Made by a program: the position numbers and the translations under genes. Positions 38,079 through 48,476 of a stretch of 64,000 bases of DNA are shown here, one piece after another; position 1 is the first letter of the stretch; each line of letters starts with the position of its first letter. Location of the stretch: the NCBI GenBank assembly GCA_965225915.1, contig OZ245326.1, positions 1,116,001 to 1,180,000 on the forward strand, in the 5' to 3' direction. The stretch is from JAAXHH01 sp965225915 (lineage in GTDB: Bacteria > JAAXHH01). Under the pieces are notes generated by a model. That model searched no databases. It was not told the origin of the DNA and was given only the letters and a program-made list of their open reading frames with translations.

Positions 38079-39812
38079 ATGCGTCTGTCGCAGTACCTGT
38101 TTCATACGCTTCGTGAACCACAGGGTGAAGCGGAACTGACCAGCCATCAACTGCTCCTGCGGGCCGGACTTGTGCGGCAGGTGGCCGCGGGCATCTTCGC
38201 CTACCTGCCCCTCGGTCAGCGGGTAAAGGCCCGCATCGAAGGGATTATCCGCCAGGAGATGGATGCCATTGGCGGGCAGGAGGTGTCGATGCCCGTGGTG
38301 CAGCCCGCGGATCTATGGAGGGAAAGCGGCCGCTGGCAGCAGATCGGCAGCGATATGGCCCGGTTGAAGGACCGTAACGACCGGGATCTCTGCCTTGCCA
38401 TGACGCACGAGGAGGTGGCGACGTCACTGATCCGCGATGTGGTCAGAAGTTATCGGCAGCTACCGTGCCTGCTGTACCAGATTCAGACGAAATTCAGGGA
38501 CGAGCCTCGTCCCCGGGGCGGCCTGATCCGCGTGCGCGAATTTACGATGAAGGACGGTTACTCGTTCCATGTCGATTCCGAAGACCTTGACGTCTGGTAC
38601 AACAAGGTCTTTCAGGCTTATTCCAACATATTCCGCCGTTGCGGACTCGACGCGGTCGCGGTGAGCAGCGACCCGGGGATGATGGGCGGTTCGGACGCCC
38701 ACGAATTCATCGAACTGACGCCGTCTGGCGAAGACACGATCTTGTCATGCGAAGGCTGCGGTTACCGGGCCAACAGGCAGGTTGCCCGCTTTGGGAAAGA
38801 GCCTCCATCCCCGGAAGAGCGGCTGCCCCTCGAAGAAATCCACACCCCCGGTACCGCCACGATCGACGATCTTGCCCGGTTCCTGGAGTTACCGACGACG
38901 AAGACCGCCAAGGCCTTGTTCATGGTCGCCACCATCGAGGACGAACAGGGCGTGCCGGAAGACCGCTTCGTATTCGCCGTGATCAGGGGAGATATGGAAC
39001 TCAGCGATTCCAAGCTGTCCAACGCCGTCGGGGCTCTGCAGTTACGGCCGGCCGCGCCGGAAGAGATCCGGGCGATCGGTGCCGAACCGGGTTTCGGTTC
39101 GCCGCTCGGCATAGATCGATCCCGGTCGCTCCTCATCGTCGACGACCTGATCCCGTCCTGTTTCAACCTGGTCGCGGGAGCCAACCGGATCGACTATCAC
39201 GTCGCCAATGTGAATTACGGCCGGGACTACGAGGCCGATCTCGTCGCGGACATCGCCGCGGCCGACGACGGACACGCCTGCCCTGCCTGCGGCGTCGGGC
39301 TTCGGGCGGATCAGGGCATCGAAGTCGGCAACATCTTCAAGCTGGGCGACAGGTACAGCACGGCCATGGACGCGAACTACCTGGACCGGGAGAATGTCTC
39401 CCGTCCGATGGTCATGGGTTGCTACGGCATCGGTATCGACCGCCTCATGGCATCCATCGTGGAACGCCACCACGACGACAACGGCATTTGCTGGCCTGTG
39501 AGCGTGGCGCATTTCCAGGTGGTCCTCATCGACCTGTCCGGCGGCGACCCGCACGTAACGGACGTTGCTGCATCGGTCTATGATACCCTGACCTCGGCGG
39601 GGCTTGAAGTGCTCTACGACGACCGGGACGACCGCGCCGGGGTGAAGTTCAAAGACGCGGACCTGATGGGGACCCCGGTCAGACTGACCGTGGGCGCGCG
39701 TGGTGTAGGGAAGGGCGTGGTGGAACTCAAGGTACGGCGAACCGGACTGATGAAGGATGTGCCGCTGGACGACGGACTGGTGGAAGCGGTGCAGGAGTTT
39801 CTTGACGGGTAA
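38079..39812 (+). CDS. proS: Prolyl-tRNA synthetase, bacterial type with editing insertion
   Basis: 577 residues from ATG 38079; upstream in-frame codons overlap the start region of the divergent peptidase and are not family-like. Class II motifs: GIFAYLPLGQRVKARIEGII (motif 1), FRDEPRPRGGLIRVREFTMKD (motif 2, quoted in part), and GCYGIGIDRLMAS (motif 3). Between motifs 2 and 3 lies the YbaK-like editing insertion (about 230-400, IDDLARFLELPTTKTAKAL). The C-terminal anticodon domain carries EVLYDDRDDRAGVKFKDADL. It charges tRNA-Pro and hydrolyses mischarged Ala-tRNA. Confidence 0.95.
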   Translation: MRLSQYLFHTLREPQGEAELTSHQLLLRAGLVRQVAAGIFAYLPLGQRVKARIEGIIRQEMDAIGGQEVSMPVVQPADLWRESGRWQQIGSDMARLKDRNDRDLCLAMTHEEVATSLIRDVVRSYRQLPCLLYQIQTKFRDEPRPRGGLIRVREFTMKDGYSFHVDSEDLDVWYNKVFQAYSNIFRRCGLDAVAVSSDPGMMGGSDAHEFIELTPSGEDTILSCEGCGYRANRQVARFGKEPPSPEERLPLEEIHTPGTATIDDLARFLELPTTKTAKALFMVATIEDEQGVPEDRFVFAVIRGDMELSDSKLSNAVGALQLRPAAPEEIRAIGAEPGFGSPLGIDRSRSLLIVDDLIPSCFNLVAGANRIDYHVANVNYGRDYEADLVADIAAADDGHACPACGVGLRADQGIEVGNIFKLGDRYSTAMDANYLDRENVSRPMVMGCYGIGIDRLMASIVERHHDDNGICWPVSVAHFQVVLIDLSGGDPHVTDVAASVYDTLTSAGLEVLYDDRDDRAGVKFKDADLMGTPVRLTVGARGVGKGVVELKVRRTGLMKDVPLDDGLVEAVQEFLDG

Positions 39813-39988
39813 CCCGTTGTACTATACCACAATCCACCAGGGGAACTGAACACGAGATCGGTACGTTTACGTTTTAAGCGTCCGCACCGCACATGCCCGC
39901 ACCTGCGGAAGGTCAGATCCCGAGTTCGCAATTCAGCGATAAACTACTCCAGCGCATACCTGGATCCGGCAGAACCTGGTGTTGGATG

Positions 39989-41005
39989 CTATGGATTCAG
40001 AAAGGCGCTTACGTCCATGGTATAGATCGCCAACCGCCGCTGACCAGGCGGTGCGTCTCGGCTGGAACTGAAGGTGATGGTCTTGCCGTCGGGAGCAAAA
40101 GCCGGGTATCCGTCAAAAGCCGGATGATCCGTGATCTGCACTTTATTTCCACTCTCTATATTCATCAGAAACACTTCATAGTTACGCCCGAGCGCACGGA
40201 CATAAACGAAGTGCTTGCCATCGGGTGACGGATGAGGCGCCCAGTTGGTGCCTGGATCCGTGGTGATTGGCCGGTTTTCGCTACCGTCGTGCTTAACGAT
40301 GTAGATGGTCATCGGCATACCGCGACCGCCCTCGTCCTCCTTCTTCCAGGCCCTGTAGATGATCGTCTCGCTGTCCGGCATGTAGAACGCACCGCCCTCC
40401 TGGAAGTCCGGCGTGTTCGTGATCTGCATTTCTTCACTGCCGTCCGTCCGCATCCGCCATAATTCCATCTGGCCTTCCGTGCGCCGACCGAACAGTACCC
40501 ACTGGCCATCGGGAGATACGGACACTTCCGCATCATAGTGGGTGTTATTGGTCAATCGGATAACCTGGTCACCATTCAGATCGCTGACGTACAATTCAGC
40601 GCCGGACGGGTATTCTTCGGGAGATGAAAAGTCACCTTCTTCAGCCGTTAGATTGTCCTTGGTGGAAGTCCAGATCAGTTTTTCGCCATCCGGGAAGAAA
40701 TAGGAGCAGGCATCATGGCCCTTGCCGTTGATACGTCGATAACTTGATCCGTCCGCGGCGACCACGTAGGTATGGTAATCCGTTTCCGATGAATCCTTAC
40801 GGGCCTGCATGATCAGCGATCCGCCGTCAGGAGAAAAGTAGGCTTCGATTGCGGAATAGAAATCAGCGGTTACGATCCGGACAGTGTCCTCCTGCTCGGA
40901 TGTTTGTTCCCGTTCCGAATCTGTCGCATCCTGTCCAAATACGTAACCGCAGGCACCCAGGCTCAGGCATGTGAAAACCGATAGAATCGGTATGCGCAGC
41001 AACAT
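39989..41005 (-). CDS. TolB-like beta-propeller lipoprotein
   Basis: 338 residues. The N-terminus is a lipoprotein signal with lipobox SLGAC at about residue 19. Six or so WD40-like (PD40) blades follow, each with an SPDG or similar turn: YFSPDGGSLI, YFFPDGEKLIW, VSVSPDGQWVLF, HPSPDGKHFVY and AFAPDGKTITFSS. No enzymatic domain is attached. Similar stand-alone propellers are periplasmic, anchored to a membrane, and are thought to bind proteins or glycans. It converges on proS with a 176-base gap that contains nothing I can recognise. Confidence 0.85.
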   Translation of the reverse strand: MLLRIPILSVFTCLSLGACGYVFGQDATDSEREQTSEQEDTVRIVTADFYSAIEAYFSPDGGSLIMQARKDSSETDYHTYVVAADGSSYRRINGKGHDACSYFFPDGEKLIWTSTKDNLTAEEGDFSSPEEYPSGAELYVSDLNGDQVIRLTNNTHYDAEVSVSPDGQWVLFGRRTEGQMELWRMRTDGSEEMQITNTPDFQEGGAFYMPDSETIIYRAWKKEDEGGRGMPMTIYIVKHDGSENRPITTDPGTNWAPHPSPDGKHFVYVRALGRNYEVFLMNIESGNKVQITDHPAFDGYPAFAPDGKTITFSSSRDAPPGQRRLAIYTMDVSAFLNP

Positions 41006-41109
41006 GATTTCCTCCTTGGATATAAAGTAAGTGCGTCGAGGGGATGTCTTCTAATTTCGACACCGGACCACGGCGGTCAGGTATCTGCAAGGGCAGTGGC
41101 CGTATTCAG

Positions 41110-41973
41110 TCACACAATGGCCACACCGGCCTCTGCCGCGATGCGCCTGACATTGCCTACCGCCGTCGGGATCTTTTCTTCGGGCAGATGTTCTACCAGC
41201 ATGTATCCGTCGGGATGGAGCGCTTCCCAGCGCTGCAGGGCCGTGACCAGGTCGAGGACGCCGGCGCCGGGCACTTCTTCGTTCATGTGCAGTACTAACC
41301 CGGGTTCGAGACTGATATCCTTCACATGGGCGATGGTCGAGATCGGCCCCATGACGTCGAAGATGTGGTTTAATCGTTCCGTGCTGTTGTAAGCCTGTTC
41401 GAGGGACTGGAAGTGGTTGACGAAGTCCATGACCACGCGCATACGGTCTGAACCCACGACGTCGATCACCTGCCTGTTGACTTCGGGCGTACCCATGATC
41501 GTGAGCGCGTGGGTCTCGACCACGACGGTCATCCCCTCCTCCTCCGCCTTATCCGCGACACGCGACAGGGTTTCGACCAGCACCTCGATACGCCCCGGTT
41601 CATGGTTCTCGGGTGCGGGATCGTAGGAGCCCGAAAGGTTCAGGCTGCCGGTCCGGACCAGTACGTTGTGCGCCCTGAGTGATCGGCCCACTTCCAGGCC
41701 GCGGTGAATGGTCCGTACAGCCTCCTCGCGCACCGACTCGTCCGGGTCGAAAAGGCATTCGCGGTATCCTACGCCGAACTGGGCCAGTTCCAGGCCCATA
41801 TTATCGTACAAATCATTGACTCGGTTGCAGTCCGCCGACGTCAGCTCGTTCAGGATCTCGCCGGTACCGTGATAGCATACAGACGTAACCTCGAGATCCA
41901 GGGCCTTCTTAAAAACCTCTTCCGTGAAGGCCCGGGGATCTCCCGGAACAAAACCCACAACACCCAGACGCAT
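41110..41973 (-). CDS. Sugar phosphate isomerase/epimerase-type TIM-barrel protein
   Basis: 287 residues from ATG 41973, where AAGGGA sits six bases upstream; an ATG two codons earlier overlaps that site. The xylose-isomerase-like TIM barrel (AP_endonuc_2) is shown by LGVVGFVPGDPRAF, EVTSVCYHGTG, MTVVVETHALTIMGTPE, MRVVMDFVNHFQS, STIAHVKDISLEPG and YMLVEHLPEEKI. Metal ligands are probably the Glu of VVVETH, Asp of VMDFVN, His of HVKD and Glu of VEHL. Substrate unknown, a sugar or inositol derivative. It is the last gene of the acyl-CoA carboxylase operon, 33 bases after the biotin carrier gene, a partnership with no known reason. Confidence 0.85.
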   Translation of the reverse strand: MRLGVVGFVPGDPRAFTEEVFKKALDLEVTSVCYHGTGEILNELTSADCNRVNDLYDNMGLELAQFGVGYRECLFDPDESVREEAVRTIHRGLEVGRSLRAHNVLVRTGSLNLSGSYDPAPENHEPGRIEVLVETLSRVADKAEEEGMTVVVETHALTIMGTPEVNRQVIDVVGSDRMRVVMDFVNHFQSLEQAYNSTERLNHIFDVMGPISTIAHVKDISLEPGLVLHMNEEVPGAGVLDLVTALQRWEALHPDGYMLVEHLPEEKIPTAVGNVRRIAAEAGVAIV

Positions 41974-42006
41974 GGACATTCCCTTTCTGTGCCATTATGA
42001 ACTCGA

Positions 42007-42513
42007 TCAGTCCCCGATGACCACCAGTACGGCGTTCTTGTCTACCGTATCCCCTTCCCGGACCCGGATCTCTTTGACCGTACCACCCTCGTGGGCGCGC
42101 AGTTCGTTTTCCATCTTCATGGCTTCGATGACTACCACGCCCTGTCCGGCCTCCACCGTATCCCCCACTGCTGCGTTCACCGCCACGATGCGGCCGGGCA
42201 TGGGCGCCTTGATCTGTTCGCCTCCTTCACGGCGACGAGACTTGACCTGCACCCGCAACCGGGCCAGTTCCTCGTCTTCCACATCCACCGTGAACGATAC
42301 GCCATTGACCGTGACCTCGCGTCGCTCGTCCTGAGTCGCCGCGACCGCCGTATATGACCTTCCATTGATGAGCAGGGAGTATGAATGATCTCCGTGAAGA
42401 GACGCCAGGTCGATTTCCAACGAGCTGCCATCGACACTCAGATCGACCTGGCTTTCCCGGTCATCCAGGCTGACCGTATACGTCGTACCCTGTATCGTGA
42501 CTAGATAACTCAA
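42007..42513 (-). CDS. Biotin carboxyl carrier protein of acyl-CoA carboxylase
   Basis: 168 residues from TTG 42513, which has AAAGGTG five bases upstream; an ATG six codons earlier lacks one. The N-terminal half (about 1-95) is a beta-rich linker domain typical of BCCPs from propionyl-CoA-type carboxylases. The C-terminal biotinyl domain starts at IKAPMPGRIVAVNAAVGDTV and carries the biotinylation motif EAMKMEN with K133. It moves carboxybiotin between the carboxylase and the beta subunit, both encoded upstream in the same operon. It is separate from the biotin carboxylase, unlike the fused AccA1/PccA proteins. Confidence 0.92.
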   Translation of the reverse strand: MSYLVTIQGTTYTVSLDDRESQVDLSVDGSSLEIDLASLHGDHSYSLLINGRSYTAVAATQDERREVTVNGVSFTVDVEDEELARLRVQVKSRRREGGEQIKAPMPGRIVAVNAAVGDTVEAGQGVVVIEAMKMENELRAHEGGTVKEIRVREGDTVDKNAVLVVIGD

Positions 42514-42578
42514 TGTTACACCTTTCCACAATGCGGTTGTCCCTTGAATCGGACAGCACGCGGCCGGCAGGCGGGTTT

Positions 42579-44093
<1,515 letters not shown>

Positions 44094-44101
44094 GTACCCT
44101 C

Positions 44102-45652
44102 TTACAGTGGGATATTGCCGTGCTTCTTGGGTGGATTTACGTCTCTCTTGTTCTTCAGCATTTCCAGCGCGGATATGATGCGGGGACGGGTTTCCTGGGG
44201 CTGGATCACCTCGTCGATATACCCTAATTTCGCCGCGATATAGGGATTATCGAACTTCTCCCGGAATTCGGCGGTCAGTTCCTCCCGCAGGGCCCCCGGA
44301 TCATCCGCTTCGGCCAGTTCCCGGCGGTAGAGCACGTTCACCGAACCTTCCGGTCCCATGACCGCGAACTGTCCGGACGGCCAGGCGTAGTTGATGTCGG
44401 CGCGGATGTGCTTGCTGTTCATCACGCAGTAGGCCCCGCCGTACGCCTTGCGGGTGACCACGGTCAATCGTGGCACCGTACTTTCACAGAACGCGTAGAG
44501 CAGCTTGGCGCCTTCCTTGATGATGCCTCCGTGTTCCTGGCCGACGCCGGGTAGAAACCCGGGTACGTCCTCGAAAACCACCAGGGGGATATTGAAGGCA
44601 TCGCAGAAGCGTACGAACCGCGCGCCCTTCACAGACGCGTCGATGTCCAGCACGCCGGCCAGCGAAGCGGGTTGATTGGCGACAATGCCGGCGGTCCGCC
44701 CATTGCACCGGGCGAACCCCACGACGATATTGTCGGCGAATTCGCCATGCACTTCGAAGAAGTCGCCGTGGTCCACCACCCGGTGGATCACGTCCTTGAT
44801 GTCGTAGGGTTTATTGGCGTCATCCGGCACGATACGGGATAGTTCCTCGTCCATGCGGCCGGGATCGTCCGTGGGACTCAGCCGGGGCGGATCTTCCATG
44901 TTGTTGGCGGGCAGGAACGTCATGAGTTGCTTCACCATAGACAGACACGCGGGTTCGTCGGGCGCCGAAAAGTGGGCTACTCCCGTTATGGAATTGTGAA
45001 CGTGCGCGCCGCCCAAATCGTCGAAAGTAACTTCCTCATGGGTGACGGAGCGAATGACGTCCGGACCGGTGATGAACATGTAACTGGTATCTTCGACCAT
45101 GAATACGAAATCGGTCATCGCCGGAGAATAGACCGCGCCGCCCGCGCAGGGTCCCATGATCACCGAAATCTGGGGGATAACGCCGGAAGCGAGTACGTTG
45201 CGCAGGAAGATGTCGGCATAGCCTGCGAGACTGACCACCCCTTCCTGGATGCGGGCGCCGCCGGAATCCTTGAGACTGATGATCGGCGCCCCGTTCTTCA
45301 TCGCCAAGTCCATGACCTTGCAGATCTTCTCTCCGTATGCCTGACCCAGCGATCCACCGAATACCGTGAAGTCTTCGGACACGACGTAGACGCTTCGGCC
45401 GTCGATGGTGCCGTAACCGGTAATCACGCCGTCGCCGAGTACTTCCTTGCCCTCCATGCCGAAGTCATGGCAATCGTGAGTCACGAAAGCGCCGATTTCC
45501 TGGAAGCTGCCTTCGTCCAGGAGAAAGGCCACCCGTTCCCGCGCGGTCCATTTTCCCGCCTTGTGCTGCCGGGCGATTCGATTCTTTCCACCGCCTTCGG
45601 CCGCTTTTTTTCGTAGCGCGTCCAGGTGTTTCATCTTGTCGGACATGGACAT
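44102..45652 (-). CDS. pccB: Acyl-CoA carboxylase beta (carboxyltransferase) subunit, propionyl-CoA type
   Basis: 516 residues, the length of PccB/MmdA-type fused carboxyltransferases. Motifs include RIARQHKAGKWTARERVAFL, VYVVSEDFTVFGGSLGQAYG, GAPIISLKDSGGARIQEGV, GPCAGGAVYSPAMTDFVFM and LVVFEDVPGFLPGVGQEHGG, together spanning the N- and C-terminal crotonase-like halves. It transfers CO2 from carboxybiotin to an acyl-CoA, most often propionyl-CoA to methylmalonyl-CoA. AGGAG lies upstream of ATG 45652. It is the first gene of the operon with accC, the carrier and a sugar-isomerase-like protein. Confidence 0.94.
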   Translation of the reverse strand: MSMSDKMKHLDALRKKAAEGGGKNRIARQHKAGKWTARERVAFLLDEGSFQEIGAFVTHDCHDFGMEGKEVLGDGVITGYGTIDGRSVYVVSEDFTVFGGSLGQAYGEKICKVMDLAMKNGAPIISLKDSGGARIQEGVVSLAGYADIFLRNVLASGVIPQISVIMGPCAGGAVYSPAMTDFVFMVEDTSYMFITGPDVIRSVTHEEVTFDDLGGAHVHNSITGVAHFSAPDEPACLSMVKQLMTFLPANNMEDPPRLSPTDDPGRMDEELSRIVPDDANKPYDIKDVIHRVVDHGDFFEVHGEFADNIVVGFARCNGRTAGIVANQPASLAGVLDIDASVKGARFVRFCDAFNIPLVVFEDVPGFLPGVGQEHGGIIKEGAKLLYAFCESTVPRLTVVTRKAYGGAYCVMNSKHIRADINYAWPSGQFAVMGPEGSVNVLYRRELAEADDPGALREELTAEFREKFDNPYIAAKLGYIDEVIQPQETRPRIISALEMLKNKRDVNPPKKHGNIPL

Positions 45653-45730
45653 GGGATGCTGCTCTCCTGCCAGGTCATTCTGGTTAAAGGCAGTGGGTGC
45701 TCAATGAAACGACGTTCATGGTAACGGCGT

Positions 45731-46624
45731 TCATGCTACTTCAAAATCCAGCGCGTCCAGGCCGGCACGCAACCGGGCTTCCCCATCGGCGGTAAGTCGG
45801 CCTATTGGCGGGCGCGGTGGACCTACGGGGATTCCGCGCCAACCGAGCATCGTCTTGATACCGGCCAGGACACCGACCGAAATAAGCAGCGCGATGACGC
45901 GGTTGGCCTGAACCTGCAGTTCCATGGCTTCCCGTACACGACCGCTCTGAAAGGCTTCGTACATACGCCGGAACATCCTCGGCATGATGTTGTACGTGGA
46001 CCCTATGGCCCCGTCGCTGCCCATCACGAATCCCGCCACGCACATTTCGTCGGGGCCCGTTATGGCATTCAGGTTGCCATTGGACAGGTCGACGATTCGC
46101 TGAAAGACGAAGAAATTCGTATCCGTAAACTTGATACCCGTAAAGTTGGGCACCGCGTCCATGGCCTCCAGGAACCGCTCGGGCGTAACCTGTCTGTCGA
46201 CGTCGTTCGCGAGCCAGTAAACGTAGAAGGGCACATCGGACGCGCCTCCGATGGCCGCGTAGTGCCGAACGGCCGCCGCCAGGTCGTTGGGTTGATCCAC
46301 GGGGGCGATGGATGCCACGGCATCGGCGCCAAGGGACCCGGCTTCCGACGCGAGGACGACGGCGTCATCCGTGGTCGTGCCACCCACGTGAAAGATCACG
46401 GGAACCTGGTCCGCGATGTCGCAGGTAACGGTCTCGCACATGCGGCGCCGTTCGGCGACAGACATCTGCCGGCCCTCGCCCGTGCCGCCGCAGATAAAGA
46501 AGCCGTCGCTGCCGGCGTCCACCAGGTACCGTAAAAGGGGCGCTACCCGCTCAGGCGACAGCTCGAGCCGGTCATCGAAGGGTGTACAGAGCGCCGGCCA
46601 GATGCCCTGGACCAGTTTGGACAT
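45731..46624 (-). CDS. Dihydrodipicolinate synthase/N-acetylneuraminate lyase family protein
   Basis: 297 residues. The TIM-barrel aldolase family is evident from GIWPALCTPFDDRLELS, GFFICGGTGEGRQMSVAERR (GTGEG motif), Y136 in VPFYVYWL and the Schiff-base lysine K165 in FTGIKFTDTN. Late segment GSTYNIMPRMF corresponds to the fifth-sixth strand region. The tyrosine pattern and GTGEG fit N-acetylneuraminate lyase-like and 2-keto-3-deoxyaldonate aldolase members better than DapA proper. It stands 78 bases upstream of the carboxylase operon on the same strand and may share its transcript. Confidence 0.85.
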   Translation of the reverse strand: MSKLVQGIWPALCTPFDDRLELSPERVAPLLRYLVDAGSDGFFICGGTGEGRQMSVAERRRMCETVTCDIADQVPVIFHVGGTTTDDAVVLASEAGSLGADAVASIAPVDQPNDLAAAVRHYAAIGGASDVPFYVYWLANDVDRQVTPERFLEAMDAVPNFTGIKFTDTNFFVFQRIVDLSNGNLNAITGPDEMCVAGFVMGSDGAIGSTYNIMPRMFRRMYEAFQSGRVREAMELQVQANRVIALLISVGVLAGIKTMLGWRGIPVGPPRPPIGRLTADGEARLRAGLDALDFEVA

Positions 46625-46774
46625 GATTGCATTCCGCTCGAATTGGCGGGTGTAATGGTTGAATACGAAGCATACCGTTTCGAAGCCCGGTTACTCCGTT
46701 ACGTCCCTCCTTACATCCACCGAATTAACAATCTTCAGGATGCCGGAAAATAACACGATCTTGTATAAGCGTCA

Positions 46775-46859
46775 AGGTTTCTCGATCGTGGGCTGGGTCC
46801 GATCATTCAACGTCATCATAAAGATCTCGAACCCGTCCGGACTCGGCCTCGGTCGGTAA
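46775..46859 (-). pseudogene. Possible C-terminal remnant of a beta-propeller protein
   Basis: The minus-strand frame reads YRPRPSPDGFEIFMMTLNDR, nine more codons and then TGA. The SPDG turn followed by a hydrophobic strand is the hallmark of a PD40/TolB blade. A stop occurs about 17 codons upstream, and no start or binding site is present. It may be coincidence. Confidence 0.3.
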
Positions 46860-46924
46860 GGTGAAGTTACGAAACATCCACGGAAGATCGAGAAATGGGA
46901 CTATATGGGGATGTGCAAAGTGGG

Positions 46925-46991
46925 AGGAAGGCAGGAAGGCAGGAAGGCAGGAAGGCAGGAAGGCAGGAAGGCAGGAAGGCAAGAAGGCAGG
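46925..46991. repeat. 8-bp tandem repeat array
   Basis: The octamer gcaggaag repeats about eight times from 46925 to 46991, with one variant copy (gcaagaag, 46979-46986) at the end. Purine-only on the plus strand apart from the one c in each unit. Confidence 0.97.
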
Positions 46992-47088
46992 CCGGAACCA
47001 TCCTTAAGCAGATGTGTGTGCTTTAAACGATTTCGAGGATCGTTGGATGTGGTCCGGCAGTGACGTACAAACTATTTCGGCAGGATAG

Positions 47089-47226
47089 CCAGTCGCACAG
47101 GAGGACGATATCAAGTTCCGCTGGTATCTGTTGTTATACAAATCCTGGCTGTATCTTTACACGGAACTCGCGCAACTCTACCATTTGATCGATTTTGACG
47201 AGTGGACGTGGTCGGGCATTTTGTAA
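47089..47226 (+). other. Start-less open stretch rich in Trp and Tyr
   Basis: A frame following a TAG runs 45 codons to TAA and reads, in part, DDIKFRWYLLLYKSWLYLYT then ELAQLYHLIDFDEWTWSGIL. The aromatic and hydrophobic composition is unlike random frames here and suggests the end of a lost gene. There is no ATG or GTG start and no homologue that I recognise. Confidence 0.25.
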
Positions 47227-47227
47227 C

Positions 47228-48340
47228 TCACACCTTCATCGTCGTACACCGAATCTGGAGAAGCTGAGAGAAATTGTCCGACCTGATGAACTGTTGGCTC
47301 GTCAAAAATCGGTTCAGACGCTGTTTCATTCGATACATCCACAGGGTACCGAACGTGGAGATCTTCGGAAACTCGAACTGGTCGGCGAGTCGGTCACCTA
47401 TGAGAGCCCTTGAAAGACGATAGGCCAGCTCACTCAGGTTTTTCTGCTCTTCCGGATCGTTTATGTCCGCAACGTTCGGAATGGCCTGTATCAACATATT
47501 CGCCACTCCTATTGATTCGGCGTCCGCCGGTGGCTCGCACATATAGCCGATCTTATACATCTTTACCGCTTCTTCGGAGGAGGTGTAAAGGATGGTCTCA
47601 GGTATCCCCATCAGATAGCCGGCGTAGCGCCAAACCTTGATCACACTCTCCTGTTCTTCCTGGTTGAGGTTCGCGCCTACCTACCTGCAACGAGTATTCC
47701 ACCAGGCGCTTGGAAAATACGGAGATGGCGAATCCCAGGTGCGCCGCGCTAACCGGCATGCCCCAGGCCTCGTGATTCCAATCATCGGAGTTATTCAAAA
47801 GGTTCCTTATCCGGGTATGAACGAAGCGTATGCGCGTGGATAGTTTCCATCCGTCGCAGTCTCGGAGCAGGCCGCCGGGGAAAAGATATCCATCATGTGG
47901 CGATTGTTCTGCTGGAGACGTCTCTTGGTCGATGCCACCCGCCCGGTAATACTAAAGGACTTGGCGATCATCGTCGAGAATCCTTCCACCAGCACGGCCG
48001 TAACAAACGCGACGAGCATGAGATTTACGTTCGCGTGGAAGGCGCGAATCCCCGGACGAAACTCTTCGTAATCGAGCCATGGAGGGTCTTCAAGATTATC
48101 GAAGAAATCGCGCAGGATCTGCGGCGCTTCGCGCAAAACCTCTTCATGCTGTTCTATGCCGGCCCCGATGTACCGGTGCAGTTTATCCGGAGGCAACGAA
48201 ACAAGTTCGTCCATGATCGGATCGAGCTCAGGATCGCCTATCATGGTGTGCCTGACGTAGTTGTCAGCGAATGCTTCGTCATGGCGACTGGCTGTTTTAT
48301 GTCCTTCGACGTATGCCGAAGGAATGGTCATGGTTGTCAT
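47228..48340 (-). pseudogene. MpaB-type oxygenase (DUF2236, rubber-oxygenase-related), broken by two frameshifts
   Basis: Three frames encode consecutive parts of one protein of about 370 residues. Part 1 (48340-about 47880) has DEAFADNYVRHTMIGDPELD, the PPWLDYEEFRPG segment and SFSITGRVASTKRRLQQNNR. Part 2 reads CDGWKLSTRIRFVHTRIRNL and WGMPVSAAHLGFAISVFSKR. Part 3 (47644-47228) is ESVIKVWRYAGYLMGIPET and the C-terminus. The order and motifs are those of DUF2236 proteins (ER-bound oxygenase MpaB and latex-clearing Lcp relatives), which use haem b. The first shift fits loss of one C from a run now four long (47877-47880); the second is a perfect 4-bp duplication (47677-47684). Repairing both gives one continuous frame. 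Confidence 0.85.
47677..47684. repeat. 4-bp tandem duplication causing a frameshift
   Basis: ctac is present twice in a row (47677-47680, 47681-47684). Deleting one copy restores the frame EYSLQVGANLNQEEQ of the MpaB-family gene. Confidence 0.8.
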
Positions 48341-48476
48341 ATTGCACCACTCTCGTCACGTATACACACGTGAAACGACAATAAACTCTGTATTTCCAAT
48401 GTAATAACCGCTTACAAAGACTATGTCAAATAGTATTCACACAAGGCATCCGGAAACGGTAGTTTCTGAACAACAC

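Larger units (their letters stand above)
46625..47227. other. Gene-poor region with tandem repeat and possible remnants
   Basis: 603 bases without an intact gene between the aldolase-family gene and the broken MpaB gene. It contains an 8-bp tandem array and two short possible remnants, listed separately. No promoter or terminator was recognised. Confidence 0.6.

Noticed and set aside
46925..46991. Tandem repeats as a CRISPR array
   Set aside because: Units are 8, 10 and 15 bp without spacers, and no cas gene is present.
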